Below are positions 25,526 to 35,177 of a stretch of DNA of 64,000 bases, in pieces. The position numbers were made by a program, and so were the translations under genes. The stretch's first letter is position 1; each line of letters begins with the position of its first letter. A model generated the notes under the pieces. That model was given only the letters and a program-made list of their open reading frames with translations. It did no database searches and was not told the origin of the DNA. The stretch covers positions 114,224 through 178,223 of the forward strand of contig NZ_JADQDB010000010.1 in NCBI RefSeq assembly GCF_015694405.1, given 5' to 3'. This DNA is from Pelagibacterium limicola. Lineage in GTDB: Bacteria > Pseudomonadota > Alphaproteobacteria > Rhizobiales > Devosiaceae.

Positions 25526-26677
25526 ATGATGACGCTCAATTTTTCCCTCGGCGAAATGGCCGACGCCATCCGCGAAACCACCGCCGATTTTGCCGCCGCG
25601 CGCATTGCTCCGCGCGCCGCGGAAATCGATGAGACGAACACGTTTCCACTCGATCTGTGGCCCGAAATGGGTGAACTCGGACTTCATGGCATCACCGTCG
25701 AGGAAGAGTTCGGCGGGCTGGGGCTCGGCTATCTCGAGCATTGCGTGGCGATGGAAGAGGTCAGCCGCGCCTCGGCCTCTGTGGGACTGTCCTATGGCGC
25801 GCATTCGAACCTCGCCGTCAACCAGATCAGGCGCTGGGGCACCGAGGAACAGAAGCGCAAATATCTCCCCAAGCTCATTTCCGGTGAACATCTGGGGGCG
25901 CTGGCCATGTCAGAAGCTGGATCGGGATCCGACGTCGTTTCCATGCGCCTGCGTGCCGAGAAGGCCGACAGTCATTACCTTCTTAATGGAACCAAGTTCT
26001 GGATCACCAACGCGCCCAGCGCCGATGTGCTCGTCGTCTACGCGAAAACCGATCCAACGGCCGGCCCCAATGGCATAACCGCCTTCATCATCGAAAAGGA
26101 ATTCGAGGGCTTTTCCGTTTCCCCAAAGCTCGACAAGATGGGTATGCGCGGCTCGGACACGGCCGAGCTGGTGTTCAAGGACTGCAAGGTGCCCGAGGAG
26201 AACGTCATGGGCACTGAGGGAGAGGGGGTGAAAATCCTCATGTCGGGGCTCGACTACGAACGTGTCGTCCTCGCTGCCGGACCGCTGGGTATAATGCAGG
26301 CATGCCTCGATGCGGTGCTGCCTTATGTCCGCGACCGAAAGCAGTTTGGTCGCCCCATCGGGGACTTCCAGCTCATGCAGGCAAAAATCGCCGACATGTA
26401 TGTGGCCCTCAATTCCGCCCGCGCCTATGTCTACGCGGTCGCCCAGGCCTGCGACTCAGGCTCAACCACGCGCTTCGATGCCGCGGGTGCCATCCTCCTT
26501 GCCTCGGAAAATGCAGTGAAGGTTTCCCTCGAAGCCGTGCAGGCGCTGGGCGGAGCCGGCTACACCAAGGAATGGCCGGTCGAACGCTACGTCCGCGACG
26601 CAAAACTCTACGATATCGGCGCGGGCACCAACGAGATCAGGCGATTCCTCATCGGGCGGGAGTTGATTGGGGGATGA
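25526..26677 (+). CDS. ivd: Isovaleryl-CoA dehydrogenase
   Basis: A 383-residue FAD-dependent acyl-CoA dehydrogenase. It has the family signatures [12 protein letters not shown] (126-136) and [16 protein letters not shown] (near 340-356). The catalytic base Glu245 in [10 protein letters not shown] is the position used by isovaleryl-CoA dehydrogenases rather than the C-terminal Glu of straight-chain enzymes. It converts isovaleryl-CoA to 3-methylcrotonyl-CoA in leucine breakdown. The tandem ATG at 25526/25529 is preceded by GAGGAGGAA; the bkdC stop is 11 bases upstream and the next gene overlaps (ATGA). Confidence 0.93.
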   Translation: MMTLNFSLGEMADAIRETTADFAAARIAPRAAEIDETNTFPLDLWPEMGELGLHGITVEEEFGGLGLGYLEHCVAMEEVSRASASVGLSYGAHSNLAVNQIRRWGTEEQKRKYLPKLISGEHLGALAMSEAGSGSDVVSMRLRAEKADSHYLLNGTKFWITNAPSADVLVVYAKTDPTAGPNGITAFIIEKEFEGFSVSPKLDKMGMRGSDTAELVFKDCKVPEENVMGTEGEGVKILMSGLDYERVVLAAGPLGIMQACLDAVLPYVRDRKQFGRPIGDFQLMQAKIADMYVALNSARAYVYAVAQACDSGSTTRFDAAGAILLASENAVKVSLEAVQALGGAGYTKEWPVERYVRDAKLYDIGAGTNEIRRFLIGRELIGG

Positions 26678-28290
26678 CCGCACCTATCCTTCCTACGTCA
26701 GTCAACCGCGCCGCCCCCGGCTTCATCGCCAATGCGGAAAAGAATCGCGCCTTGGCCGAGGACCTCCGGCAACGGGTTGCGCAAGTTGCTCTTGGCGGCC
26801 CCGAACGCTCTCGCGAACGCCATGTCGCGCGCGGCAAGATGCTTCCCCGTGAGCGCGTCGAACGTCTGCTCGATCCAGGCTCGCCCTTCCTCGAAATCGG
26901 GCAACTGGCTGCTTATGGGCAATATGGCAATGAAGCGCCGGCGGCGGGCGTGATCGCCGGCATAGGCCGCGTCTCGGGCCGGACGGTGATGATCGTTGCC
27001 AACGATCCGACCGTCAAAGGCGGCGCCTATTTCCCGCTCACGGTCAAAAAACATCTTCGCGCGCTGGAGATCGCGCTCGAAAACCGCCTGCCCTGCATCT
27101 ATCTCGTCGACTCCGGCGGCGCGAACCTGCCCTACCAGGCCGACGTCTTCCCCGACCGCGACCATTTTGGCCGTATCTTTTTCAATCAGGCGCAAATGTC
27201 CGCCAGCGGTATTCCACAGATTGCCTGCGTGATGGGGGCGTGCACCGCAGGCGGCGCGTACGTTCCGGCAATGTCGGACGAGACCGTCATCGTGCGCAAC
27301 CAGGGGACCATCTTTCTTGCTGGACCGCCGCTCGTCAAAGCCGCGACAGGGGAAGTCATCTCGGCCGAGGAGCTGGGCGGGGCCGAAACGCATGGCAAGC
27401 GGTCGGGTGTTGTCGATCATATCACCGACAACGATGCGCACGCCTTGACCATTGTTCGCGACATCGTCTCAACGCTCAAGCCGGACCTTGTGCCTCCGAT
27501 GACGCTGGAGGATATCGACCCGCCCCTGGCGACCACCGACGATATTCCGGGTCTCATCCCAACCGATGTCCGCGCTCCCTATGAGGTACGCGAAGTGATC
27601 GCGCGACTGGTCGATGGGTCGCGCTTCCACGAATTCAAGGCCGGCTACGGCGCAACGCTCGTCTGCGGGTTTGCCGAGATCTGGGGTACCCGCGTCGCTA
27701 TCCTCGCCAATAACGGTGTCCTCTTTTCAGAGAGCGCTTTAAAGGGCGCCCATTTCATCGAACTGGCCTGCCAGCGCGGAATACCCCTGCTGTTCCTCCA
27801 GAACATTTCCGGGTTCATGGTCGGGGGTAAATATGAGGCCGGTGGCATCGCCAAGGATGGTGCCAAACTCGTTACCGCCGTTGCCACTGCAAACGTTCCC
27901 AAGATCACCGTCATCATCGGCGGCAGTTTCGGCGCTGGCAATTACGGCATGTGCGGGCGGGCCTATTCCCCGCGCTTTCTCTTCACATGGCCCAACGCGC
28001 GCATTTCGGTGATGGGCGGCGAGCAGGCCGCTTCGGTGCTGGCCACGGTCCGCCGGGACGCAATGGAAGCGAAGGGAGAAAGCTGGAGCAAGCAAGACGA
28101 GGAAGCGTTCAAGGAGCCAATTCGCGCCCGTTATGAGGAGGAGGGAAGTCCGTATTACGCCACGTCGCGATTGTGGGACGACGGCATCGTAGACCCGCTT
28201 CAGACCCGCGATGTCCTGGGCCTTGCCCTTCGCGTCACGCTCAACGCACCCATTCCCGAGCGGGCGCAGTTCGGGATCTTCAGGATGTAA
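26674..28290 (+). CDS. mccB: Methylcrotonyl-CoA carboxylase, carboxyltransferase (beta) subunit
   Basis: A 538-residue carboxyltransferase with paired crotonase-fold halves, the usual length for MCC beta. Recognisable stretches are [32 protein letters not shown], and in the second half [21 protein letters not shown] and [20 protein letters not shown], the last characteristic of methylcrotonyl-CoA carboxylase. It carboxylates 3-methylcrotonyl-CoA with the alpha subunit encoded 2 bases downstream. Confidence 0.94.
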   Translation: MTAPILPTSVNRAAPGFIANAEKNRALAEDLRQRVAQVALGGPERSRERHVARGKMLPRERVERLLDPGSPFLEIGQLAAYGQYGNEAPAAGVIAGIGRVSGRTVMIVANDPTVKGGAYFPLTVKKHLRALEIALENRLPCIYLVDSGGANLPYQADVFPDRDHFGRIFFNQAQMSASGIPQIACVMGACTAGGAYVPAMSDETVIVRNQGTIFLAGPPLVKAATGEVISAEELGGAETHGKRSGVVDHITDNDAHALTIVRDIVSTLKPDLVPPMTLEDIDPPLATTDDIPGLIPTDVRAPYEVREVIARLVDGSRFHEFKAGYGATLVCGFAEIWGTRVAILANNGVLFSESALKGAHFIELACQRGIPLLFLQNISGFMVGGKYEAGGIAKDGAKLVTAVATANVPKITVIIGGSFGAGNYGMCGRAYSPRFLFTWPNARISVMGGEQAASVLATVRRDAMEAKGESWSKQDEEAFKEPIRARYEEEGSPYYATSRLWDDGIVDPLQTRDVLGLALRVTLNAPIPERAQFGIFRM

Positions 28291-28292
28291 CG

Positions 28293-30158
28293 ATGTTTAA
28301 GTCCCTTCTCATTGCAAACAGAGGCGAGATTGCCTGCCGCGTCATACGGACGGCGCGCCGGATGGGATTGCGGACGATTGCAGTTTATTCCGATGCCGAT
28401 GCAGGCGCCCTGCACGTTACGATGGCCGACGAGGCCGTTCATATAGGCCCGTCGCCCGCGATCGAAAGCTATCTCGCGAACAAAAGCATCATTGATGCGG
28501 CACTGGACACTGAGGCCGAGGCGATTCATCCGGGTTTCGGGTTCCTCTCGGAAAATGCCGATTTCGCACAAGCGGTCATCGATGCAGGTATCGTCTGGGT
28601 CGGGCCCGATCCCGCTTCCATTCGCGCGATGGGCCTCAAGGACGCCGCCAAGAAGTTGATGGCCGAGGCCGGCGTGCCGGTCACCCCGGGCTATCTGGGC
28701 GAGGATCAATCGGCCGCGCGGCTTTACGAGGAGGCGAGCAGGATCGGTTATCCGGTGCTCATCAAGGCCGTGGCGGGCGGGGGTGGAAAGGGGATGCGCC
28801 GCGTCGAGCGGGTGGAGGATTTCGAAGCTGCGCTCGAAGGCTGCCGGCGCGAAGCTGCCGCTGCGTTCGGTGATCCTCGCGTTCTGGTGGAAAAATACGT
28901 CTCGCGCCCGCGCCACATCGAGGTTCAGGTGTTTGGCGACCGGCACGGCAACATCGTCCATCTCTTTGAGCGCGACTGCTCGGTCCAGCGCCGCCACCAG
29001 AAGGTGATCGAGGAAGCCCCAGCGCCCGGCATGGACGCGGCAACGCGCGCGGAAATCTGCGCTGCCGCTATCCGGGCGGCCAGAGCGGTGGACTATGTGG
29101 GCGCGGGAACCATCGAGTTCATCGCCGATGCCCGGGACGGCCTGCGCGCCGACCGCATCTGGTTCATGGAGATGAATACCCGCCTCCAGGTTGAGCACCC
29201 CGTCACCGAAGAAATCACCGGCATCGATCTCGTCGAATGGCAATTGCGCGTCGCCGCAGGCGAAAAACTGCCTAAGGCACAGGACGAGATTTCCATCAGC
29301 GGCTGGGCAATGGAGGCGCGACTTTATGCGGAAGACTCGGGGCGGGATTTCTTGCCCTCCACCGGCCGTCTGGAACATTTCGCTATGCCCGCCGAATTGC
29401 GTATCGAAACCGGTGTGCGCGAGGGAGATACGGTGACGCCATTTTACGATCCCATGATCGCAAAACTGGTCGCGCACGGGCCGACGCGTGACGTTGCAAT
29501 CTCAAGGCTGCGCGCAGGTTGTGCAAAAGCATCGGTCTATCCCGTGCGCACGAATGCCGGGTTTCTCGTTCGTGTGCTCGATAATCCGCTTTTCCGTGCG
29601 GGCGAGGCCGATACGGAACTCATCGCCCAGGCGGGGCCAATGCTCGCCAAGCCCTCCGAACCCTCGGATGCCGCCCGGGCCGCCGCCGCAACCGCCATGC
29701 TGCCGGAGGCAAGCGACGCCTGGACGGCGCTTACGGGGTTCCGTTTGAACGCCCCTCCGGTGCGGGAGATTTTCATGCGTTTAGGCGATGAGGTGGTAAA
29801 AGGGTCGGTTCAGAACCCTCCTACAAATTCGCCCTCCCCTGCCCCTGTCCGGCAGGGCGACGGCGTCATTGTCACCGAAAACGGTGAGACATGGTTTTTC
29901 AGGCCGAACCGCATCGATGCAACTCATACCGGCGCAGCAGGAGATGGTGCTATTGCCGCTCCAATCCCCGGCAGGATTATTGTGCTGTCCGTTGAAGAGG
30001 GCCAGACCGTCGAGCGAGGCCAGCCCCTGCTGGTGCTTGAAGCGATGAAGATGGAATATACCCTAACGGCCCCCTTTGGTGGCCGGGTTGCGCTCGATAC
30101 AGTGCCCGGGGCGCAGGTCGAGGAGGGGGCGATCCTCGTGCGGATCCAAGGAGACTAG
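28293..30158 (+). CDS. mccA: Methylcrotonyl-CoA carboxylase, biotin carboxylase/carrier (alpha) subunit
   Basis: A 621-residue subunit: biotin carboxylase from LIANRGEIACRVIRT, ATP-grasp loop GGGGKGMR near 165, substrate loop FMEMNTRLQVEHPVTE, and a C-terminal biotinyl domain with Lys586 in EAMKME. The segment before the carrier domain (about 450-545) is shorter than in many MCC alpha subunits, which usually reach about 650-670. It supplies carboxybiotin to the beta subunit. The start ATG follows the mccB stop directly, with AGGA at the stop. Confidence 0.93.
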   Translation: MFKSLLIANRGEIACRVIRTARRMGLRTIAVYSDADAGALHVTMADEAVHIGPSPAIESYLANKSIIDAALDTEAEAIHPGFGFLSENADFAQAVIDAGIVWVGPDPASIRAMGLKDAAKKLMAEAGVPVTPGYLGEDQSAARLYEEASRIGYPVLIKAVAGGGGKGMRRVERVEDFEAALEGCRREAAAAFGDPRVLVEKYVSRPRHIEVQVFGDRHGNIVHLFERDCSVQRRHQKVIEEAPAPGMDAATRAEICAAAIRAARAVDYVGAGTIEFIADARDGLRADRIWFMEMNTRLQVEHPVTEEITGIDLVEWQLRVAAGEKLPKAQDEISISGWAMEARLYAEDSGRDFLPSTGRLEHFAMPAELRIETGVREGDTVTPFYDPMIAKLVAHGPTRDVAISRLRAGCAKASVYPVRTNAGFLVRVLDNPLFRAGEADTELIAQAGPMLAKPSEPSDAARAAAATAMLPEASDAWTALTGFRLNAPPVREIFMRLGDEVVKGSVQNPPTNSPSPAPVRQGDGVIVTENGETWFFRPNRIDATHTGAAGDGAIAAPIPGRIIVLSVEEGQTVERGQPLLVLEAMKMEYTLTAPFGGRVALDTVPGAQVEEGAILVRIQGD

Positions 30159-30160
30159 TC

Positions 30161-30613
30161 ATGACGGGACGGTGGTTCGAGGATTGGGGCGTTGGGGACG
30201 CGATCGTTCATCCCATCCACCGCACGGTGACCGAGACGGATAACCTGCTGATCTCGACCCTTACCCACAACCCCCAGCCATTGCATCTCGATGCCGAATA
30301 TGCCGCGAAATCCGATTTCGGCAGGATCCTGGTCAATGGCACATTTACCTTTGCGCTGATGGTCGGGCTTTCGGTCGAAGAGACGACACTTGGCACGCTG
30401 ATTGCCAACCTCGGTTATGACAAGGTACGGATGCCCAAACCTGTGTTCATCGGCGATACCTTGAACGTGGAAACCGAAGTGGTCGAGCTGCGCGTTTCCG
30501 AAAGCCGCCCCGGTGCCGGGATCGTGACCTTTGCCCATCGGGCGAAAAACCAGCATGGCGATGTGGTTTGCGAGTGCCTGCGCACCGCACTTGTCCGGCG
30601 GCGCGAACAATGA
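30161..30613 (+). CDS. MaoC-family hot-dog hydratase, candidate 3-methylglutaconyl-CoA hydratase
   Basis: A 150-residue single hot-dog protein of the MaoC group that includes mesaconyl-CoA hydratases. The usual hydratase motif with Asp and His is changed here to THNPQPLHLDAEY (about 35-47), as is common in this subgroup, followed by FGRILVNGTFTFALMVGLSV. Placed between the methylcrotonyl-CoA carboxylase and the CitE-type lyase, it is the only hydratase in the operon and is the best candidate for hydrating 3-methylglutaconyl-CoA to HMG-CoA. The same pairing occurs in the mycobacterial leucine locus. The function is inferred from position. AAGGAGAC precedes the ATG. Confidence 0.7.
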   Translation: MTGRWFEDWGVGDAIVHPIHRTVTETDNLLISTLTHNPQPLHLDAEYAAKSDFGRILVNGTFTFALMVGLSVEETTLGTLIANLGYDKVRMPKPVFIGDTLNVETEVVELRVSESRPGAGIVTFAHRAKNQHGDVVCECLRTALVRRREQ

Positions 30614-31446
30614 AGCTCCGCTCGCTACTCTTCGTGCCGGGAGACAGGACCGACCGCATGCACAAGGCGGTGACGAGCGGCGCCGATGCCGTGATCCTTG
30701 ATCTCGAGGATTCGGTCGTTCCCGAGCGAAAACCTTGGGCGCGGAAAGATGTCGCGACGTTCCTGGGCGAAACCAGGCGCGAAATACCGCTCTTCGTGCG
30801 GATCAACCCATTTGGTTCGCCCTACCTGCGGGACGATATAGCCGCGCTGGCTGCCGCCAAACCGGACGGTTTGGTCCTGCCAAAGGCGGAAGGCGCGGCC
30901 TCTATTATGGAACTCATGACCATGCTGGGATTGGCAGATGTCAAAATTCTGCCCATCGCTACCGAGACTCCCAAATCCATCTTTGCAATCGGCACGTTCG
31001 ACGCCGTAGCCACGCGCCTGCTGGGCCTTGCATGGGGCGCCGAAGATCTTTCTTCTGCCGTGGGTGCTGCAACGACCCGCGAGGCCGACGGACGCTTTAC
31101 CCCGCCCTACGAAACGGTCCGAAACCTCGCGCTCTTTGCTGCCCATGCCGCCGGGGTACCAGCAATCGACACGGTTTATACCAACATCACCGACTCGGAA
31201 GGGCTCGCAGCCTATGCCGCGCGCGGTCGCCGCGACGGCTTTTCGGGGATGATGGCGATTCACCCCTCGCAGGTGCCGGTCATAAACGCGGCCTTCACGC
31301 CCAGCCCGGACGAAATCGCCAAGGCCCGCGCAATCGTTAGGGCTTTCGATGCCGACCCGGGGGCTGGCGTCCTCCAGATCGACGGCCAGATGGTCGACCT
31401 GCCCCACCTCAAGGCAGCTCTGGCGCTTCTTGCCAGAACGGAATAG
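30610..31446 (+). CDS. CitE-like (HpcH/HpaI-fold) beta-hydroxyacyl-CoA lyase, candidate (R)-HMG-CoA lyase
   Basis: A 278-residue TIM-barrel lyase of the CitE family: LRSLLFVPGDR at the N terminus, DAVILDLEDSV (metal-site region), VRINPFGSP, GLVLPKAEGA, LGLAWGAEDL and MAIHPSQV. Relatives cleave citryl-CoA, malyl-CoA or citramalyl-CoA. In Mycobacterium tuberculosis the homologue in the equivalent position (Rv2498c) was shown to cleave (R)-HMG-CoA and citramalyl-CoA. No classical HMG-CoA lyase is in the operon, so the same role is likely: HMG-CoA to acetoacetate plus acetyl-CoA. It overlaps the MaoC gene (ATGA) and ends the operon. Confidence 0.75.
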   Translation: MKLRSLLFVPGDRTDRMHKAVTSGADAVILDLEDSVVPERKPWARKDVATFLGETRREIPLFVRINPFGSPYLRDDIAALAAAKPDGLVLPKAEGAASIMELMTMLGLADVKILPIATETPKSIFAIGTFDAVATRLLGLAWGAEDLSSAVGAATTREADGRFTPPYETVRNLALFAAHAAGVPAIDTVYTNITDSEGLAAYAARGRRDGFSGMMAIHPSQVPVINAAFTPSPDEIAKARAIVRAFDADPGAGVLQIDGQMVDLPHLKAALALLARTE

Positions 31447-31484
31447 AACCTGCGTCGCTCCTTATCCGCGGCACCGGGGCTTGG

Positions 31485-33026
31485 CTACATCACCGCGCCG
31501 ACCTGCCAGGGGGCAAATTCGCTGTCGCCATAGCCGAGCAGTTCCGATTTGGTACGCTTGCCCGACGCGACAGCCAGTATTTCCTCGAATATCTCGCGGC
31601 CCTTTTCCTGAAGGCTTACACCCTCGAGAACATCGCCGCAGTTGATATCCATGTCGTCGGCCATGCGGCGATAAAGGTCGGAATTGGTTGCAAGCTTGAT
31701 CGAAGGGACCGGCTTGCACCCAAAGGCCGAGCCGCGGCCTGTCGTAAAGCACAGCACATTGGCGCCGCCCGCAACCTGTCCGGTAGCCGACACCGGATCG
31801 AATCCGGGAGTATCCATGAACACAAAGCCGCGTACGGTGACCGGCTCGGCATATTCGTAGACCGCATTGAGCGGGGTCGTTCCGCCTTTCGCGGCAGCGC
31901 CGAGAGATTTTTCGAGGATGGTCGTCAACCCCCCTGCCTTGTTGCCCGGAGAAGGATTGTTGTTCATCTCCCCGCCATTGCGGGCGCAATAATCCTCCCA
32001 CCAATGGATGCGCTCGATGAGCTTTTCGCCCACCGCGCGCGAGACCGCCCTGCGGGTGAGAAGATGCTCGGCGCCGTAGATTTCGGACGTTTCCGAAAGG
32101 ATCGCAGTGCCGCCGTTTCTCACCAGAATATCGGCGGCCACGCCCAGGGCGGGATTGGCCGTGATGCCCGAATAGCCGTCCGAACCGCCGCATTGCAGCG
32201 CCAGGACGAGTTCGGATGCGGGAATCGTTTCGCGCTGGGCACGCGCCGCGATCGGCAGCATCGCCCGGATACGCTCAAGGCCCTGCTCGATGGCCTTGCG
32301 CGTGCCACCTTCGCCCTGAATGGTGAAGCTCTGGAAGGTATCGTCCTCGGTAATGCCGTAGGTCTGCTTCATGCGCCCGATCTGGAACACCTCACAACCC
32401 AGGCCCACGAGCAAGGCGGCTCCGAGGTTCGGATTGGCGGCATACCCCCATTGCGTCCGCGAAAGGATATCAAACCCTTCCCCCTGGCCGGACATTCCGC
32501 ACCCCGTTCCGTGAACGAACGGGACCACGCCGTCGATGCTCGGATAGTCGTCAAGCATCCCGGACCGGTTGACGGCATCGGCGATGTAGCGGGCAACGGT
32601 CGCCGAGCAGTTCACCGAAGTGAGGATGCCGATATAGTTTCGCGTCCCCACCTTGCCGTTCGCACGCCGGAAACCCTCGAATGTCGCCCGGTCGCTTTGA
32701 GGTACGAAATCGACCGGGCTGATACCGGCACCGAATTCATAAGCGCGCTCGAAAGCACCGCTTTCCGCCCCCATGCCGCAATTGTGCTCATGCACCCATT
32801 CCCCGGGGGAAATCGGCTTGGTCGCAAAGCCGATGATCTGCCCGAACTTGCGCACCGCCTCGCCCTCCGCGATAGCCGCGATGGCCAGCTTGTGCCCCTT
32901 GGGAATGCGTTGGGAGGTGGCTATATCACCATCCAGACGGATGCCCGCCGCCAGATTGTCGAGCGCGACCGCGACGTTGTCGGCGGAATTGAGGACAAGG
33001 ACGGGCGAAGGCTTGAGATCACTCAT
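31485..33026 (-). CDS. Altronate dehydratase-family (UxaA-like) sugar acid dehydratase
   Basis: A 513-residue UxaA-type dehydratase: an N-terminal SAF domain (about 10-95, with HEHNCGMGAES) and a C-terminal metal-dependent domain with NCSATVARYIADAV, HGTGCGMSGQGEGFD and LQCGGSDGYSGITANPALG. UxaA removes water from D-altronate to give 2-keto-3-deoxygluconate; some UxaA relatives are linked to L-fuconate metabolism in Campylobacter. It is the last gene of a seven-gene operon in which a tagaturonate reductase-like enzyme would make altronate. It starts 6 bases after the aldose dehydrogenase stop and is convergent with the leucine operon, 38 bases away; no clear terminator is visible in that gap. 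Confidence 0.88.
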   Translation of the reverse strand: MSDLKPSPVLVLNSADNVAVALDNLAAGIRLDGDIATSQRIPKGHKLAIAAIAEGEAVRKFGQIIGFATKPISPGEWVHEHNCGMGAESGAFERAYEFGAGISPVDFVPQSDRATFEGFRRANGKVGTRNYIGILTSVNCSATVARYIADAVNRSGMLDDYPSIDGVVPFVHGTGCGMSGQGEGFDILSRTQWGYAANPNLGAALLVGLGCEVFQIGRMKQTYGITEDDTFQSFTIQGEGGTRKAIEQGLERIRAMLPIAARAQRETIPASELVLALQCGGSDGYSGITANPALGVAADILVRNGGTAILSETSEIYGAEHLLTRRAVSRAVGEKLIERIHWWEDYCARNGGEMNNNPSPGNKAGGLTTILEKSLGAAAKGGTTPLNAVYEYAEPVTVRGFVFMDTPGFDPVSATGQVAGGANVLCFTTGRGSAFGCKPVPSIKLATNSDLYRRMADDMDINCGDVLEGVSLQEKGREIFEEILAVASGKRTKSELLGYGDSEFAPWQVGAVM

Positions 33027-33032
33027 TGTCGA

Positions 33033-34058
33033 TCACGATCGGTTGCCGGTGGCGGTGGGAAGGGGAGCCCGAGCATCGATAACGGCCTCGTCGACCAGGG
33101 CCTGCCAGAACGCGGCGGGAATGGTTTCATCGAGATAGCCCAATGTCTGTTCCACATTTTGCGGACGGGTCATACCGAATACCACCGACGCGATAACGGG
33201 ATGGCCAAAGGAGAATTGGGCCGCAGCGGCAGGCATCGTGACACCGAACGCGCCACAGATCCGTTCAACTGCCTGGACCTTCTCGATCACGTGCTGCGGC
33301 ACCGTGTCATAGTCATAGGTGGCTCCGGATACGCCCTTGGCCAGAACGCCGGAGTTGAAGACCCCGACGTTGACGATCCCGACGCCTTTTTCTTCCGCCT
33401 TGGGAAAACAGTCAGCGAGGGCCGGCTGCTCGATCAAGGTATAGCGGCCCGCCAGCATGACGAGATCAAGATCGGTTTCGGCCATGAAGTCGGCTGCAAC
33501 ATCGGATTCATTGACGCCGATGCCGATGGCCTTGACGAAGCCCTGGCTGCGCAGCTCGTCGAGCGCCCGGTATGCGCCCTCGATGGCGGAGCGGAAGTGC
33601 CGGTCGAAATCGGCTCCCAGATTGCGCCGGTCGATATCGTGGATATAGACGACGTCGATATCGGCGAGCCCGAGCCTTGCGTGCGATTGTTCGAGCGAGC
33701 GCATGGTCGCATCATAGGAATAATCGAGCACCGGCATCAGGTCGAGCGGGGCGACCCACATCCCGCGGTCGTAGGTTCGGCCACGAGGGGGAACGAAATA
33801 ACGGCCGACCTTGGTCGAGAGCACATAGTCGGTCCGCGGTTTCTCCCGCAGAAAGTGTCCCATGCGCAGTTCGCTCAGGCCGAACCCATAGAGCGGGGAA
33901 GTATCGAAGTAGCGCAAGCCGCCATCCCATGCCGCAGCAAGCGCGCGCTCGGCTTCCGCCTCGCTAAGCGCGCGCGACAGGTTGCCGAGCCCCGAGCCGC
34001 CGAAACCGAGGCGGGGAAGATCGAGCCTGCCAGCGACCGATGAACGATCAATTCTCAT
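33033..34058 (-). CDS. Aldo/keto reductase, D-threo-aldose (L-fucose/L-galactose) 1-dehydrogenase-like
   Basis: A 341-residue aldo/keto reductase with the catalytic tetrad positions Asp52, Tyr57 (FDTSPLYGFGLSE), Lys83 (STKVGR) and His140 (VVYIHD). The N-terminal pattern LGFGGSGLGNL and the segment around DYVLSTKVGRYF fit the D-threo-aldose 1-dehydrogenase group, which oxidises L-fucose, L-galactose and D-arabinose to lactones with NAD(P). It would catalyse the first step of the pathway encoded by this operon. CAGGAA lies about 9 bases before the ATG; 21 bases separate it from the upstream gene. Confidence 0.8.
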   Translation of the reverse strand: MRIDRSSVAGRLDLPRLGFGGSGLGNLSRALSEAEAERALAAAWDGGLRYFDTSPLYGFGLSELRMGHFLREKPRTDYVLSTKVGRYFVPPRGRTYDRGMWVAPLDLMPVLDYSYDATMRSLEQSHARLGLADIDVVYIHDIDRRNLGADFDRHFRSAIEGAYRALDELRSQGFVKAIGIGVNESDVAADFMAETDLDLVMLAGRYTLIEQPALADCFPKAEEKGVGIVNVGVFNSGVLAKGVSGATYDYDTVPQHVIEKVQAVERICGAFGVTMPAAAAQFSFGHPVIASVVFGMTRPQNVEQTLGYLDETIPAAFWQALVDEAVIDARAPLPTATGNRS

Positions 34059-34079
34059 GATGCTATTCCTGTACTTGAT

Positions 34080-35177
34080 TCAGGCTACCTCAAACGCCGC
34101 CCTCAATCGAGGACACGCGGCTCGGGAGCCATTTTCAGCCATAACCCAATCGAGAAAGCCACCGGCCCGTCGCTCGATCTTGGCAGCATGGTTCTGGGCG
34201 ATGTCAGCGAGCCGGTGATCGAGAAAGGGATTGGAGAACCGTTCACGGCACTGTGCCCAATAGGCCTCCGCGCCATAGCTTGCCGGAAAGAGGGGAAGAA
34301 CCTCTTCGCGCATGATGGAGTCGAGCCACCCGCTGATCTGCACGGCGGCCATGGCGTCGCGCACGGTGAGGCCCTGCGGTGAACCACTCGACAGCCAACG
34401 CTGGGCCAATAGCGTATGAGCAAGATTGAGGATAAAGAGCTTTTTGCGCTCAAAGGGCGCGAGGTCGGGCACCACTTGTATCTGTTCGTGGTCACAAGGC
34501 GCAGTAAGACCCGGCTGATCCTCGAGCACCCAGAGCGCATAAGGTTCAGCCACCGCGCCGATGGGATCGATGGGCTCGGAGACGATGCGGTCGACCAACG
34601 TATTGATGAACAGGCAGCGTTCGGCGATCCAGTCGCTAAAGGCCTGACAGTCGTTCTCTCGCGCCGCCAGATCGAGGACGATGCTGCGCAAGGTATCGCC
34701 ATTGCGCGAAATCAACTCGCACGGCAGAATCGTTATCGGCGCCCCGCCGGCTTGGAATCGTCCGCGCAAGAGCGCGGTCAGCAGTTCGGGGAAACTGCTC
34801 CACCCCTCAAGCGTGGGCTCGGTGCGGGCCGGGATTTCATAACCCTTGTCACCGGTATTGCTGATGACGAAAGCCGCATCGATAAACCCGGCACGGGTGG
34901 CATCCGGGTCCTCGCGCGCAGAAAGGCCTGTCGCGACAATCCGGACCTGACGCGTTTCATCAAGCGGCACACCCTTGTCCAGTCCGCGAATGCGCACCGG
35001 AAATGACTGCCCCATGGCGAACGCGGCGACACGGGCACGGCTGGCGGGCGAGCCTGTGGTTTCCACAACGGTCACCGGGCCCACATCCTGGCCGGCGTCC
35101 CGTGCCTCGGACAGCATCAGATCCGCATGGGCCTGCAGGAACCGGCTGGTACCAAACTGGATAACGGACCTGCTCAT
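34080..35177 (-). CDS. Tagaturonate reductase (UxaB)-like mannitol dehydrogenase-family protein
   Basis: A 365-residue member of the long-chain mannitol dehydrogenase family, shorter than E. coli UxaB (483). It begins with a Rossmann-type QFGTSRFLQAHAD and keeps stretches that match UxaB: FPELLTALLRGRFQAGG, LPCELISRNGDTLRSIVLDLA, TLVDRIVSEPI, KKLFILNLAHTLLA and RFSNPFLDHRL. UxaB reduces D-tagaturonate to D-altronate with NADH. Between an L-galactonate dehydrogenase-like gene and the UxaA-like gene the role fits well. The ATG overlaps the upstream stop (ATGA). Confidence 0.82.
   Translation of the reverse strand: MSRSVIQFGTSRFLQAHADLMLSEARDAGQDVGPVTVVETTGSPASRARVAAFAMGQSFPVRIRGLDKGVPLDETRQVRIVATGLSAREDPDATRAGFIDAAFVISNTGDKGYEIPARTEPTLEGWSSFPELLTALLRGRFQAGGAPITILPCELISRNGDTLRSIVLDLAARENDCQAFSDWIAERCLFINTLVDRIVSEPIDPIGAVAEPYALWVLEDQPGLTAPCDHEQIQVVPDLAPFERKKLFILNLAHTLLAQRWLSSGSPQGLTVRDAMAAVQISGWLDSIMREEVLPLFPASYGAEAYWAQCRERFSNPFLDHRLADIAQNHAAKIERRAGGFLDWVMAENGSRAACPRLRAAFEVA

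Noticed and set aside
32004..34043. A 679-codon open frame on the plus strand opposite the UxaA-like and aldose dehydrogenase genes
   Set aside because: The opposite strand encodes two clear enzyme families with catalytic motifs; the frame is an antisense by-product of high GC third positions.
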